Positions 43,089 through 51,972 of a stretch of 64,000 bases of DNA are shown one piece after another (within the stretch, counting starts at the first letter, position 1; each line of letters opens with the position of its first letter). Source of the stretch: Bog-159 sp963843255 (lineage in GTDB: Bacteria; Acidobacteriota; Terriglobia; Bryobacterales; Bryobacteraceae); the NCBI GenBank assembly GCA_963843255.1, contig CAWJJQ010000009.1, positions 434,001-498,000 on the forward strand, read 5' to 3'. The translations under genes and the position numbers were made by a program. The notes under the pieces are model-generated. The model saw only the letters and a program-made list of their open reading frames with translations, had not been told where the DNA came from and ran no database searches.

Positions 43089-44477
43089 ATGGCTGACGAG
43101 AGACAAATCGCGGACGAGGAATTACAGCCGACGCCGGTGATCGCCCCGGGCTACACGTTCGGGACGGTTACTGACCAGATCGCCTCCGTAGTCCTGACCC
43201 GGCGCACCCCGGTTTTCTGGATGGCGTGCTTTGCGGGCGGATTCGCGTTGCTGCTGCTGTTCCTGTGGTCGGTTGCGTTGCTGATGGGGAAGGGCGTCGG
43301 GATCTGGGGCATCATGATCCCGGTGGGTTGGGGGTTCGCCATCACGAACTTCGTATGGTGGATCGGAATCGGGCACGCGGGCACGCTGATTTCCGCGATT
43401 CTGCTGCTCCTGAATCAAAGCTGGCGCAACTCCATCAACCGGTTTGCGGAGGCCATGACGCTGTTCGCGGTGGCCTGCGCGGGCATGTTCCCGCTGCTTC
43501 ATATGGGCCGTCCGTGGCTGTTTTACTGGATGTTCCCGTACCCCAACTCGATGGGAGTGCAGCCGCAGTTCCGCAGCCCGCTGGTGTGGGACGTTTTCGC
43601 GGTATCCACCTACGGCACCGTGTCGCTGCTGTTCTGGTTCGTGGGGCTGCTGCCCGACCTGGCCACGCTGCGCGACCGCGCCCGCAACCGCATGGCGCGT
43701 TTCACATATGGCATTCTGGCCATGGGCTGGCGCGGATCGGCGCGGCACTGGTCGAACCATGAAATGGCGTCGCTGCTGCTGGCCGGACTGGCCACGCCGC
43801 TGGTGCTTTCCGTGCACACGGTAGTGAGCTTCGACTTCACCATCGCCATCGTGCCGGGCTGGCACAGCACCTTCTTTCCGCCTTACTTCGTGGCAGGCGC
43901 GATTTATTCAGGCTTCGCCATGGTGCTGGTGCTGGCGATTCCGTTGCGCTGGGTGTACGGCCTGGAGGGTCTGATTACCGACAAGCATCTGGAAAATTCC
44001 GCGAAAGTGATGCTGGCCACCGGATTGATTGTGGCTTACGCGTACATTCTGGAAACATTCACGGCCTGGTATAGCGGCAACGTGTATGAGAGCGCCGCGA
44101 TCTGGCATCGTATGACAGGCCCCTATGCGGGGGCGTATTGGTTCCTGATCACGTGTAATATCGTGGCGCCGCAGGCGCTTTGGTTCAAGACGGTGCGAAG
44201 CCGGCCGGTGTACCTGTTTATCGCGTCGCTGGTGGTGCTGACTGGCATGTGGCTGGAGCGTTTCGTGATTATCGTTTCCAGCCTGGCACAGGACTACCTG
44301 GTCTCGTCGTGGCGCGTGTTCCATCCCACTCGCTGGGATTGGGCTACGTACGTGGGCACCATCGGCCTGTTTACGTTCCTGTTCTTCCTGTTTATCCGCC
44401 TGCTGCCCATGATCTCGATCTTCGAAGTACGGACCCTGCTGCCGCAGGCCAAAGTCGAGGAGGAGCCCAAGGCATGA
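43089..44477 (+). CDS. actC: ACIII subunit ActC, NrfD-like quinol-binding membrane protein
   Basis: 462 residues with about ten membrane helices (for example FALLLLFLWSVALLMGKGVG, FVWWIGIGHAGTLISAILLL). NrfD-type motifs are present: WIGIGHAGTLISA in the third helix and IPLRWVYGLEGLITDKHLEN after the seventh. ActC binds menaquinol and passes electrons to ActB. Stop overlaps the actD start (ATGA). Confidence 0.92.
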   Translation: MADERQIADEELQPTPVIAPGYTFGTVTDQIASVVLTRRTPVFWMACFAGGFALLLLFLWSVALLMGKGVGIWGIMIPVGWGFAITNFVWWIGIGHAGTLISAILLLLNQSWRNSINRFAEAMTLFAVACAGMFPLLHMGRPWLFYWMFPYPNSMGVQPQFRSPLVWDVFAVSTYGTVSLLFWFVGLLPDLATLRDRARNRMARFTYGILAMGWRGSARHWSNHEMASLLLAGLATPLVLSVHTVVSFDFTIAIVPGWHSTFFPPYFVAGAIYSGFAMVLVLAIPLRWVYGLEGLITDKHLENSAKVMLATGLIVAYAYILETFTAWYSGNVYESAAIWHRMTGPYAGAYWFLITCNIVAPQALWFKTVRSRPVYLFIASLVVLTGMWLERFVIIVSSLAQDYLVSSWRVFHPTRWDWATYVGTIGLFTFLFFLFIRLLPMISIFEVRTLLPQAKVEEEPKA

Positions 44478-45010
44478 ACAAGCCTCCGATTTATGGGGTG
44501 ATGGCGGAGTTCGATAATCCCACGTCGCTGGTGAGCGCGGCGCGGGAGGCGCGCGCGCGGGGCTACCGCAAGATGGACGCGTACACTCCGTTCCCCATCG
44601 AAGAGCTTTCCGAGGCGCTGCATCTGCCCAAGAGCAAGCTGCCGCTGATCGTGTTGATCGGCGGGATCATCGGCGGCCTGACGGGCTACCTGATGCAGTA
44701 TTACGTGACGGTGATTTATTTTCCGATCAACATCGCCGGGCGTCCGCTGCATAGCTGGCCCATGTACATCGTGATTACGTTCGAGCTGACGATCCTGTTC
44801 GCGGCGATTTCGGCGGTGTTCGGGCTGCTGGCGGTGTGCGGCCTGCCCATGCCGTATCATCCGACCTTCAACGTGCCGCGATTTGCGCTGGCTTCCCGCA
44901 ATCGTTTCTTCCTGTGTATCGAAGCGCGGGATCCGCTGTTCGACCGCAAGAACACCGAAGATTTTTTGGAGACGCTGGATGCGCGGGAGGTGTACGAAGT
45001 TGCGCATTAG
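44474..45010 (+). CDS. actD: ACIII subunit ActD (DUF3341)
   Basis: 178 residues. MNKPPIYGVMAEFDNPTSLV starts a ferredoxin-like soluble domain; RGYRKMDAYTPFPIEELSEAL is the DUF3341 signature. Two central helices (LPLIVLIGGIIGGLTGYLMQ and MYIVITFELTILFAAISAVF) insert in the membrane. The C-terminal FFLCIEARDPLFD is conserved in ActD. The ATG overlaps the actC stop. Confidence 0.92.
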   Translation: MNKPPIYGVMAEFDNPTSLVSAAREARARGYRKMDAYTPFPIEELSEALHLPKSKLPLIVLIGGIIGGLTGYLMQYYVTVIYFPINIAGRPLHSWPMYIVITFELTILFAAISAVFGLLAVCGLPMPYHPTFNVPRFALASRNRFFLCIEARDPLFDRKNTEDFLETLDAREVYEVAH

Positions 45011-45584
45011 GGGCATATCGATGGCGATCCTGGCGGTTCCGGCGGCGTTGCTCACCGGCTGCCGGCAGGATATGCAGGATCAGCCCAAATTCATCCCGCT
45101 GCGGCCCAGCTCGTTTTTTGCCGACGGCCGGTCGGAACGCCCGCTGGTGGAGGGGACGGTGGCGCGCGGGCACCTGGACGCGAATACAGCTTTTTATACA
45201 GGGAAAACAGACGACAAACCGGTGGAGACAATGCCGGTGCCCGTAACCCGCGAGTTACTCGCCCGCGGCCAGCAGCGCTTCAACATATACTGCTCGCCGT
45301 GTCACGACCGGTTGGGTTATGGCAACGGCATGATTGTCCAGCGCGGATATAAGCATCCGCCGTCATACCATATCGACCGGCTGCGGCAGGTTCCGGTCGG
45401 CTACGTTTTCGATGTGATCACCAATGGCTTCGGCGCGATGCCGGACTACGCCGCGCAGATCGAGCCCGCGGACCGCTGGGCCATCGTGGCCTATGTGCGC
45501 GCGCTGCAATTGAGCCAGGATGCGTCGGTGAACGATGTTCCGCCTGACGCACAAAACCAGTTGACCAAGGGAGGGACGAAGTAA
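45000..45584 (+). CDS. actE: ACIII subunit ActE, monoheme cytochrome c lipoprotein
   Basis: A TTG start at 45000 with GGGAGG 9 bp before gives LRIRGISMAILAVPAALLTGC, a lipoprotein signal with Cys as lipid anchor; an ATG at 45021 would leave no basic N-terminus. The TTG start overlaps actD by 11 bp. Mature chain ~174 residues with CSPCHDRLGYGNGM (~98-111), the heme c site, and a likely Met axial ligand in the GAMPDYAAQI loop. Mediates transfer from ActA to the oxidase or soluble cytochrome. Confidence 0.88.
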   Translation: MRIRGISMAILAVPAALLTGCRQDMQDQPKFIPLRPSSFFADGRSERPLVEGTVARGHLDANTAFYTGKTDDKPVETMPVPVTRELLARGQQRFNIYCSPCHDRLGYGNGMIVQRGYKHPPSYHIDRLRQVPVGYVFDVITNGFGAMPDYAAQIEPADRWAIVAYVRALQLSQDASVNDVPPDAQNQLTKGGTK

Positions 45585-46786
45585 TGCCCGCCGCCACCGA
45601 CGAGCGTTCCTTCACGATTCCACCCGCCGTACTGGGCGAGGTGCGCAGTTGGCGCACACGGTTCCTAGGGATTGGGGCGGCAGCGCTCGCCATTTGCGTT
45701 ATCGGCGGCTTCTTTAACGCCGACCAGTTTTACCGGTCCTATGTCTGGTGCTACATGTTTTTCGTCGGGGTATCGCTGGGCATGGGAGCGATGCTGATGC
45801 TGCAATATCTGACCGGCGGCGCATGGGGGGTGGTCATTCGGCGGCCCTGCGAAGCGGCCATGCGCACCATGCCGCTGCTGCTGATTTTGTTTCTTCCCAT
45901 CGTGATCGGCATCCCGCACCTGTACCAGTGGTCGCATGCGGAGATCGTGGCGCACGACCGGGTGCTGCAGCACAAGCAGGTATACCTCAACGTGCCCTTT
46001 TTCCTGATCCGGGCAGCGGTGTATTTCGCGGGTTGGAATCTGATCGGGCATCTTCTGTACAAGTGGTCGGGCGATCAGGATCGCGGCGACACGCGCGCTG
46101 CCCGCCGCCTGGCGGCGATCAGCGGTCCGGGGCTGATTTTCTTCGGATTCAGCGTGACGTTCATGGCCATCGACTGGGTGCTGTCGATCAATCCGCACTG
46201 GTTCTCCACGATGTTCGGCCTGCTGTTCATCGCGGGTGAAGGTTTGTCGGCGATAGCGTTCCTGATTTGCCTGCTGGTGATTTTCAGCAACCGGCCGCCG
46301 CTCGCGGACGTGTTGACCCACCGGCATCTGCACGACATCGGCAAACTGCTGCTGACGTTTGTGATGGTGTGGGCGTATTTTTCGTTTTCGCAGCTGCTGG
46401 TGATCTGGTCCGGCAATCTGCCGGAAGAGATTCCCTGGTATATCAACCGCTTCGCCGGAGGGTGGCAATACATCGGGGTGGCGCTGGTCCTGCTGCACTT
46501 CGCTCTGCCATTCGCTTTACTGCTGTCGCGGGATATCAAACTTAATTTCCGATTGCTGCGCAATGTGGCGATTCTGGTGATCGTCATGCGATTCGTAGAT
46601 CTGTATTGGATGGTAGCGCCGGATTTCCACAAGCAACAGTTCACCGTGAGTTGGATGGACTTCCTGGCGCCTATCGGACTGGGTGGAATCTGGCTGGCGG
46701 CGTTTCTGTGGCAACTGGAGAAGCGTCCACTGCTGCCGCTGGGCGATCCGCAACTGGAGGAGGCTCTGGCACATGGCCGGGAATAA
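45584..46786 (+). CDS. actF: ACIII subunit ActF, NrfD-like membrane protein
   Basis: 400 residues, about ten membrane helices, overlapping the actE stop (TAATG). FFVGVSLGMGAMLMLQYLTG, WSHAEIVAHDRVLQHKQVYL (the conserved inter-helix loop) and FFGFSVTFMAIDWVLSINPH are typical of ActF, which is homologous to ActC but probably lacks quinol binding. A second membrane subunit of alternative complex III. Confidence 0.92.
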   Translation: MPAATDERSFTIPPAVLGEVRSWRTRFLGIGAAALAICVIGGFFNADQFYRSYVWCYMFFVGVSLGMGAMLMLQYLTGGAWGVVIRRPCEAAMRTMPLLLILFLPIVIGIPHLYQWSHAEIVAHDRVLQHKQVYLNVPFFLIRAAVYFAGWNLIGHLLYKWSGDQDRGDTRAARRLAAISGPGLIFFGFSVTFMAIDWVLSINPHWFSTMFGLLFIAGEGLSAIAFLICLLVIFSNRPPLADVLTHRHLHDIGKLLLTFVMVWAYFSFSQLLVIWSGNLPEEIPWYINRFAGGWQYIGVALVLLHFALPFALLLSRDIKLNFRLLRNVAILVIVMRFVDLYWMVAPDFHKQQFTVSWMDFLAPIGLGGIWLAAFLWQLEKRPLLPLGDPQLEEALAHGRE

Positions 46787-47204
46787 AGCGCACGCCGGCG
46801 AAGAGCCGCGCAACCCGCACGTCCGCCACGAACCGGGCGACATCAACGCGCGTGCCGTAACCAAGGCCGGCCTGGTGATGGGCGGCCTGATCGTGGTCTT
46901 TTTATTCGGCCTGTGGGGAGTCTTCCAATATTTGGTCCAAAAAGAAGCGGAGCTGGCGCGACCGGAATCGCCATCGGCCATAGTCAGTGCACAGAAGTTA
47001 CCGCCCGAGCCGCGCCTGCAGAGGTATCCGGCGGGCGACATGCGCGAGATGCGGGCCAACGAGGACCGTATTCTGCACCAGTATGCCTGGATCGATCCCG
47101 ATAAAGGCATCGTGCGGATACCGGTCGACCGGGCCATGGATTTGATCGCGCAACGCGGCCTGACCGCGCTGCCACAATCGCCGTCAATAGGTAAGACAAA
47201 ATGA
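46773..47204 (+). CDS. Single-pass membrane protein in ActG position
   Basis: 143 residues from ATG 46773, overlapping actF by 14 bp. KAGLVMGGLIVVFLFGLWGVF is one membrane helix (~residues 31-51). The rest is periplasmic and ends with RANEDRILHQYAWIDPDKGI and IPVDRAMDLIAQRGL, a motif found in small proteins next to ACIII/oxidase genes. The position between actF and sco fits a small accessory subunit or assembly factor. No cysteine or heme motif is present. Confidence 0.7.
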   Translation: MAGNKAHAGEEPRNPHVRHEPGDINARAVTKAGLVMGGLIVVFLFGLWGVFQYLVQKEAELARPESPSAIVSAQKLPPEPRLQRYPAGDMREMRANEDRILHQYAWIDPDKGIVRIPVDRAMDLIAQRGLTALPQSPSIGKTK

Positions 47205-48073
47205 TAGTAAGCAAGCTCCCGATTTTGGCCCTGGTGGCCGCGGCTGCTGTCTGGGCACAACCTGGTCAACCCGCGCCCGCCCAGCCGTCGGCTATGCGGG
47301 ATCCTAACTCGAAGCCTGCGCCGTTACCGCCGGGCTTACAGGGTGTCACGGTCGAGCAGAAACTTAACGATCAGGTGCCTCTCGACCTGGTCTTCCGGGA
47401 TGAATTCGGGCGGTCGCTACCGCTGTCCACTTACTTCAGCGGAAACAAGCCTGTCATTCTGGCACTGGTCTATTACACATGCCCCATGCTTTGCAACATG
47501 GTGTTGAATGGCGTGGAAAGCACACTGAAGGCGATTTCACTGGACCCGGGCAAGGATTTCGAGGTGGTGGCGGTCAGTTTCGATCCACGCGATACACCCG
47601 AAGTCGCGGCGGCCAAACGGGCGAATTACCTCAAACGCTATCACCGGTCGAATACGGACAACGGCTGGCATTTCCTGACGGGGGATGAAGCTTCCATCAA
47701 AGCGCTCACTTCCGCGGTTGGCTTCCGCTACCGGTTCGATGCGAGTACGGGGCAATTCGCGCATGCCAGCTCGATCATGATCCTGACGCCGCAAGGCAAG
47801 CTGTCGAGATACTTTTACGGTGTAGAGTACGCGCCGCGGGATGTCCGTCTGGGGCTGGTGGAAGCGTCGCAGAATAAGATCGGCACACCGGTGGACCAGA
47901 TTCTGCTGTTCTGCTACCACTACGATCCGGCAACGGGCAAGTATGGCGCCATAGCCGTCAACATGATGCGGTTCGCCGGGGCTACTTTTGTCCTGATCTG
48001 CGGCACTTTCCTATTCGCGGCGTGGCGGCGGGACTGGCGCCGGGACCGCCAGGCACTTAGACGAGTCAGATAA
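47201..48073 (+). CDS. sco: SCO1/SenC copper chaperone with extra C-terminal membrane helix
   Basis: 290 residues. Signal peptide (LPILALVAAAAVWAQ), then the thioredoxin-like SCO domain: LALVYYTCPMLCNMVLNG (the CxxxC copper site), VVAVSFDPRDTPEVA, and the conserved His in GQFAHASSIMIL. The C-terminal FAGATFVLICGTFLFAAWRR is a membrane helix not present in most SCO proteins. It delivers copper to the Cu-A site of subunit II, whose gene follows 5 bp later. Start overlaps the previous stop (ATGA). Confidence 0.9.
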   Translation: MIVSKLPILALVAAAAVWAQPGQPAPAQPSAMRDPNSKPAPLPPGLQGVTVEQKLNDQVPLDLVFRDEFGRSLPLSTYFSGNKPVILALVYYTCPMLCNMVLNGVESTLKAISLDPGKDFEVVAVSFDPRDTPEVAAAKRANYLKRYHRSNTDNGWHFLTGDEASIKALTSAVGFRYRFDASTGQFAHASSIMILTPQGKLSRYFYGVEYAPRDVRLGLVEASQNKIGTPVDQILLFCYHYDPATGKYGAIAVNMMRFAGATFVLICGTFLFAAWRRDWRRDRQALRRVR

Positions 48074-48078
48074 CTGCA

Positions 48079-49071
48079 ATGGGTTCAGAACTACCTCTAT
48101 TTCCGGTACAAGCTTCCTCGGTGGCTGCCAACGTGGACCACCTCGTATACTTTCTGCTCGCCGTAGCAGCCTTTTTCTCAGTCGGTATCTTTGTCAGTAT
48201 CTTCTACTTCGCCGTCCGGTACCGCCGGAAATCTGAATTTGAGATACCGCCTAAGGTGCACGTTGGCCTGACATTGGAGATCGCTTGGACGGTGATTCCG
48301 TTCGGCCTGACGATGGTGATGTTCGTCTGGGGCGCCAACGTTTTCTTTAAAATGTCGCGCCCGCCGGACGACGCGAAGCAGGTCTACGTGATCGGCAAGC
48401 AATGGATGTGGAAGCTGCAGCACATGGAAGGACAGCGCGAGATCAATGAGCTGCATATCCCGGCGGGACAGGCGGTCAAACTGACCATGACTTCCGAGGA
48501 TGTGATCCACGATTTCTTCGTGCCGGCCTTCCGCACCAAGGCCGATGTTATTCCTGGACGGTACACGACGACCTGGTTCACCCCCACCAAACCCGGCAAG
48601 TATCACCTGTTCTGTTCACAGTATTGCGGGACGAATCACTCGGAAATGATCGGTTGGATTTATGTGATGGAGCCGCGCGATTACCAGGCCTGGTTGAGCG
48701 GCGGCGCGCAAGGAACGCTGGCATCCACCGGCGAGAAGCTGTTTCAGGACCTCGCCTGCGCCAATTGCCACCATCTGAATGATAAGGGCCGCTGCCCCAA
48801 CCTGCGCAATTTGTATGGGACACAAGTATCACTTAGCGACGGCACGCATGTTCTGTTCGATGAGGGGTACATTCGTGAATCGATTATGAGCCCGTCGGCT
48901 AAGGTGGTGGCCGGTTATCAGCCTATTATGCCGACGTTTCAGGGCCTGGTTACAGAAGAGAACGTGCTGCAGTTGATCGAATACATCAAGTCGTTGACGC
49001 CCAAGCCGAACGAGGCGCCGGCAGTGCGCGCCACGAAGACGGCCCAACCGAAGAGTCTTTCGAAACAATAA
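48079..49071 (+). CDS. coxB: Cytochrome c oxidase subunit II with C-terminal cytochrome c domain (caa3 type)
   Basis: 330 residues. Two membrane helices (VYFLLAVAAFFSVGIFVSIF, LEIAWTVIPFGLTMVMFVWG), then the cupredoxin domain with WMWKLQHMEGQ, VIHDFFVPAFR and the Cu-A ligands in CSQYCGTNHSEM (~residues 179-190). The C-terminal part carries one heme c site, CANCHH (~229-234), with a Met of QPIMPTF as likely axial ligand. The fused cytochrome lets electrons from ACIII enter directly. Confidence 0.95.
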   Translation: MGSELPLFPVQASSVAANVDHLVYFLLAVAAFFSVGIFVSIFYFAVRYRRKSEFEIPPKVHVGLTLEIAWTVIPFGLTMVMFVWGANVFFKMSRPPDDAKQVYVIGKQWMWKLQHMEGQREINELHIPAGQAVKLTMTSEDVIHDFFVPAFRTKADVIPGRYTTTWFTPTKPGKYHLFCSQYCGTNHSEMIGWIYVMEPRDYQAWLSGGAQGTLASTGEKLFQDLACANCHHLNDKGRCPNLRNLYGTQVSLSDGTHVLFDEGYIRESIMSPSAKVVAGYQPIMPTFQGLVTEENVLQLIEYIKSLTPKPNEAPAVRATKTAQPKSLSKQ

Positions 49072-49075
49072 CCAT

Positions 49076-50692
49076 ATGATTACCGCTGCGGCACAAGAAA
49101 ACGATTACCTGCACGACAGTTACGGAATCAAGTCCTGGCTGCTCACGAAAGATCATAAGCGTATCGCTTTGTTGTACCTTCACACCATTACCATTTTCTT
49201 TTTCCTGGGCGGAATTTTTGCAACGCTGATCCGAATCGAACTACTCACGCCGAGGGGCGACCTGGTTACCTCCGATACCTACAACAAGCTTTTCACGCTG
49301 CACGGCGTGATGATGATCTTCTTCTTCCTGATCCCTTCGATTCCGGCGACACTGGGCAACTTTTTCCTTCCGCTGATGATCGGGGCCAAGGATCTCGCGT
49401 TTCCCAGGATCAACCTGTTGAGCTGGTACCTGCTGGTGATTGGCGGCTGTTTTGCGATGTATGCCATGCTAGCCGGGGGCGTCGATACAGGTTGGACCTT
49501 TTACACACCTTACAGCACGAGTTACTCGAATACCTATGTGATCGCCACCGGGCTGGGCATTTTCATCGCCGGGTTTTCCTCGATTCTTACAGGCTTGAAC
49601 TTTATCGTGACGGTGCATCGCATGCGCGCGCCGGGCATGACCTGGTTCCGGCTGCCGCTGTTCGTGTGGGCGAATTACGCGACGGCGCTCATCCAGGTGC
49701 TGGGCACTCCAGTGATCGCGATCACGCTCGTTCTGCTGATCTGCGAGCGGGTCCTGCATATCGGCATCTTCGATCCGGCGCGGGGCGGAGATCCGGTGCT
49801 GTTTCAACATCTGTTCTGGTTTTACTCGCATCCCGCGGTTTACATCATGGTGCTCCCGGCGCTGGGAGTAGTCAGTGAATTGATTTCCACATTTTCCCGA
49901 AAGCCTATCTTCGGCTACAAGTTCGTGGCTTTTTCGAGCGTGGCCATCGCGGTTCTGGGTTTTCTGGTTTGGGGACACCACATGTTCGTTTCCGGCCAGT
50001 CCGTTTATGCGGGTCTGGTGTTCTCTTTCCTGAGCTACTTTGTCGCTATCCCTTCCGCAATCAAGGTTTTCAATTGGACCGCGACGCTGTATAAAGGCTC
50101 CATATCCTATGCCACGCCCATGCTGTACGCGTTCGGCTTTATAGGTCTCTTTACCATGGGTGGACTCACCGGACTGTTTGTCGCCGCGCTGGGTGTAGAC
50201 GTCCATGTGCACGATACTTACTTCGTAATCGCGCACTTCCACTACATTATGGTCGGCGGTACGCTGATGGCTTACCTGGGGGGGATGCATTACTGGTGGC
50301 CCAAGATCTCGGGCCGCATGTATCCGGAGGGATTCGCCAAGTTATCCGCGGTGACGATTTACCTGGGATTCAACTTGACCTTCTTCCCGCAATTCATTCT
50401 CGGTTATCTGGGCATGCCGCGGCGCTACCACAATTATCCGGATGAGTTTCAGGTATTACACGTAATGTCCACCGCGGGCGCGTCGGTGCTGGCGGTGGGC
50501 TATCTGATGCCGCTAATTTATTTCATGTGGTCGCTGCGATATGGGAAGATCGCGGGGCCTAATCCGTGGGGCGCTACCGGGCTCGAATGGCGGACGACGT
50601 CGCCCCCTCCCACCCACAACTTTGAAGAGACACCGGTAGTGACTACGGAGGCGTACGATTACACCGCAGTGGAGGCGGCGCACGTTGGATAG
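49076..50692 (+). CDS. coxA: Cytochrome c oxidase subunit I, A2-type heme-copper oxidase
   Basis: 538 residues, ~12 membrane helices. Heme a ligand His in FTLHGVMMIFFFLIPSI. YSHPAVYIMVLPALG (~residues 245-259) carries the Cu-B His and the cross-linked Tyr; it has YSHPxVY in place of the E of GHPEVY, the mark of the A2 subfamily. LVWGHHMFVSGQ provides the other Cu-B His pair, and YFVIAHFHYIMVGG the heme His pair. Reduces oxygen to water and pumps protons. Confidence 0.95.
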   Translation: MITAAAQENDYLHDSYGIKSWLLTKDHKRIALLYLHTITIFFFLGGIFATLIRIELLTPRGDLVTSDTYNKLFTLHGVMMIFFFLIPSIPATLGNFFLPLMIGAKDLAFPRINLLSWYLLVIGGCFAMYAMLAGGVDTGWTFYTPYSTSYSNTYVIATGLGIFIAGFSSILTGLNFIVTVHRMRAPGMTWFRLPLFVWANYATALIQVLGTPVIAITLVLLICERVLHIGIFDPARGGDPVLFQHLFWFYSHPAVYIMVLPALGVVSELISTFSRKPIFGYKFVAFSSVAIAVLGFLVWGHHMFVSGQSVYAGLVFSFLSYFVAIPSAIKVFNWTATLYKGSISYATPMLYAFGFIGLFTMGGLTGLFVAALGVDVHVHDTYFVIAHFHYIMVGGTLMAYLGGMHYWWPKISGRMYPEGFAKLSAVTIYLGFNLTFFPQFILGYLGMPRRYHNYPDEFQVLHVMSTAGASVLAVGYLMPLIYFMWSLRYGKIAGPNPWGATGLEWRTTSPPPTHNFEETPVVTTEAYDYTAVEAAHVG

Positions 50693-51344
50693 TCACACGG
50701 AAACGCTCGCGCTAAGGGAACAGTTCGAGACAGCTTCGCAGCAGAAGGAAACCGCGACGCTGGGAATGTGGATCTTCCTGATTACGGAGATCATGTTCTT
50801 CGGCGGGCTGTTTTTGGCCTATTCGATTTACCGGAACGAGTTCTCGCGCGTGTTTGCGGTAGCCAGTAACACGCTGAATGTGTACATCGGGGCTGTGAAT
50901 ACCGCAGTGCTTCTGTGCAGCAGCTACACCATGGTGCTGGGGGTGCGTGCGGCACAGATGGGTAACCGTAAGGCGCTGATCGTGTTTCTGATCTTGACCC
51001 TGATATTCGGTGGAATCTTCCTGGGCGTGAAGGCTTACGAATGGAACGAGAAATTCGTGGAGCATCACGTTCCGGGGCCGACCTTCCACCTGGAGGGCAC
51101 CGATATGCAGGGGCCCGCGCAACTGTTCTTCTCGTTGTATTTCACCATGACCGGGTTGCACGCCCTACACATGGTGGTGGGCGTGGGGCTCATGCTGACG
51201 CTGCTGTTCGAGGCCTATTCCGGTAAGTACACGCCGGATTATTACACACCGGTGGATATCGGCGGTCTGTACTGGCACTTTGTCGATATCATTTGGATTT
51301 TTCTTTTCCCGCTCCTTTACTTAGTTGGGCGCCACTATCACTAA
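50685..51344 (+). CDS. coxC: Cytochrome c oxidase subunit III
   Basis: 219 residues, TTG start (GGAGG upstream) overlapping the coxA stop by 8 bp. Five or so membrane helices: LGMWIFLITEIMFFGGLFLA, MVLGVRAAQMG, ALIVFLILTLIFGGIFLGVK, and YFTMTGLHALHMVVGVGLML. The PDYYTPVDIGGLYWHFVDII motif before the last helix is typical. Supports proton pumping stability. Confidence 0.93.
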   Translation: MDSHTETLALREQFETASQQKETATLGMWIFLITEIMFFGGLFLAYSIYRNEFSRVFAVASNTLNVYIGAVNTAVLLCSSYTMVLGVRAAQMGNRKALIVFLILTLIFGGIFLGVKAYEWNEKFVEHHVPGPTFHLEGTDMQGPAQLFFSLYFTMTGLHALHMVVGVGLMLTLLFEAYSGKYTPDYYTPVDIGGLYWHFVDIIWIFLFPLLYLVGRHYH

Positions 51345-51345
51345 C

Positions 51346-51645
51346 ATGCAGGAACACGCCGATTCTCTCAAGACATATACGCTGGTGTTCATCGGGCTGC
51401 TAATTCTTACGGCCGCTACGACGGCTGTCGCTTTCATCGACCTGGGACCGTTCAACGTGGTGATGGCGCTGCTTATCGCGACTGTCAAAATGCTGCTGGT
51501 GGCGTTGTTCTTCATGCACCTGCGCCACAGCACGGTGCTGATGAAGGTGGTGGTGGGAGGCGGCATGCTTTGGCTGGCTATTCTGCTGGTGCTCAGTCTG
51601 AGCGATTTCGCAACGCGTGGTTGGCTGCCAGTGCCGGGCAAGTAA
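51346..51645 (+). CDS. coxD: Cytochrome c oxidase subunit IV (CoxD-like)
   Basis: 99 residues in three membrane helices (TLVFIGLLILTAATTAVAFI, VVMALLIATVKMLLVALFFM, MLWLAILLVLSLS). MALLIATVKMLLVALFFMHL is the bacterial subunit IV (caa3-type, prokaryotic COX4) motif. ATG lies 1 bp after the coxC stop codon with only a weak ribosome site. Last gene of the respiratory operon. Confidence 0.88.
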   Translation: MQEHADSLKTYTLVFIGLLILTAATTAVAFIDLGPFNVVMALLIATVKMLLVALFFMHLRHSTVLMKVVVGGGMLWLAILLVLSLSDFATRGWLPVPGK

Positions 51646-51665
51646 GGCGGCGACTTTTCAGCCTG

Positions 51666-51884
51666 CTAAAAATCGAACTGGAGCCCGCTCCAAAGCTTCT
51701 TTAGGTTTACCTCCACGTTCAAGGTTCTCGGCAACTTGGGGAATCTGTTTTTTCGCTCAGCGGGCTCGTAGGGCATCGCGAAATCCGGACGGACGAGGCC
51801 CATTGCAAAGGTCCCGGTGACGCCCCCCTGGTTGCGGAGGCCATGCCGGCACTGATTCCGCCGGCGCCGCGTTTCTAACCTCAC
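51666..51884 (-). pseudogene. Possible outer-membrane-protein C-terminal remnant
   Basis: In the 327-bp gap after coxD the minus strand has a short frame ending NVEVNLKKLWSGLQFDF. A terminal aromatic residue after alternating hydrophobic positions is the signature of an outer-membrane beta-barrel end. No start or upstream domain is present, so if real it is a fragment. The call is weak. Confidence 0.25.
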
Positions 51885-51972
51885 CCTTCCACGCTAAACG
51901 CTGGCGGAAACTCCCGCCGGCCCTTGCACGTATCTCTAGAATAGTAATTTTGATCGGTTAAGGAAGCACATT

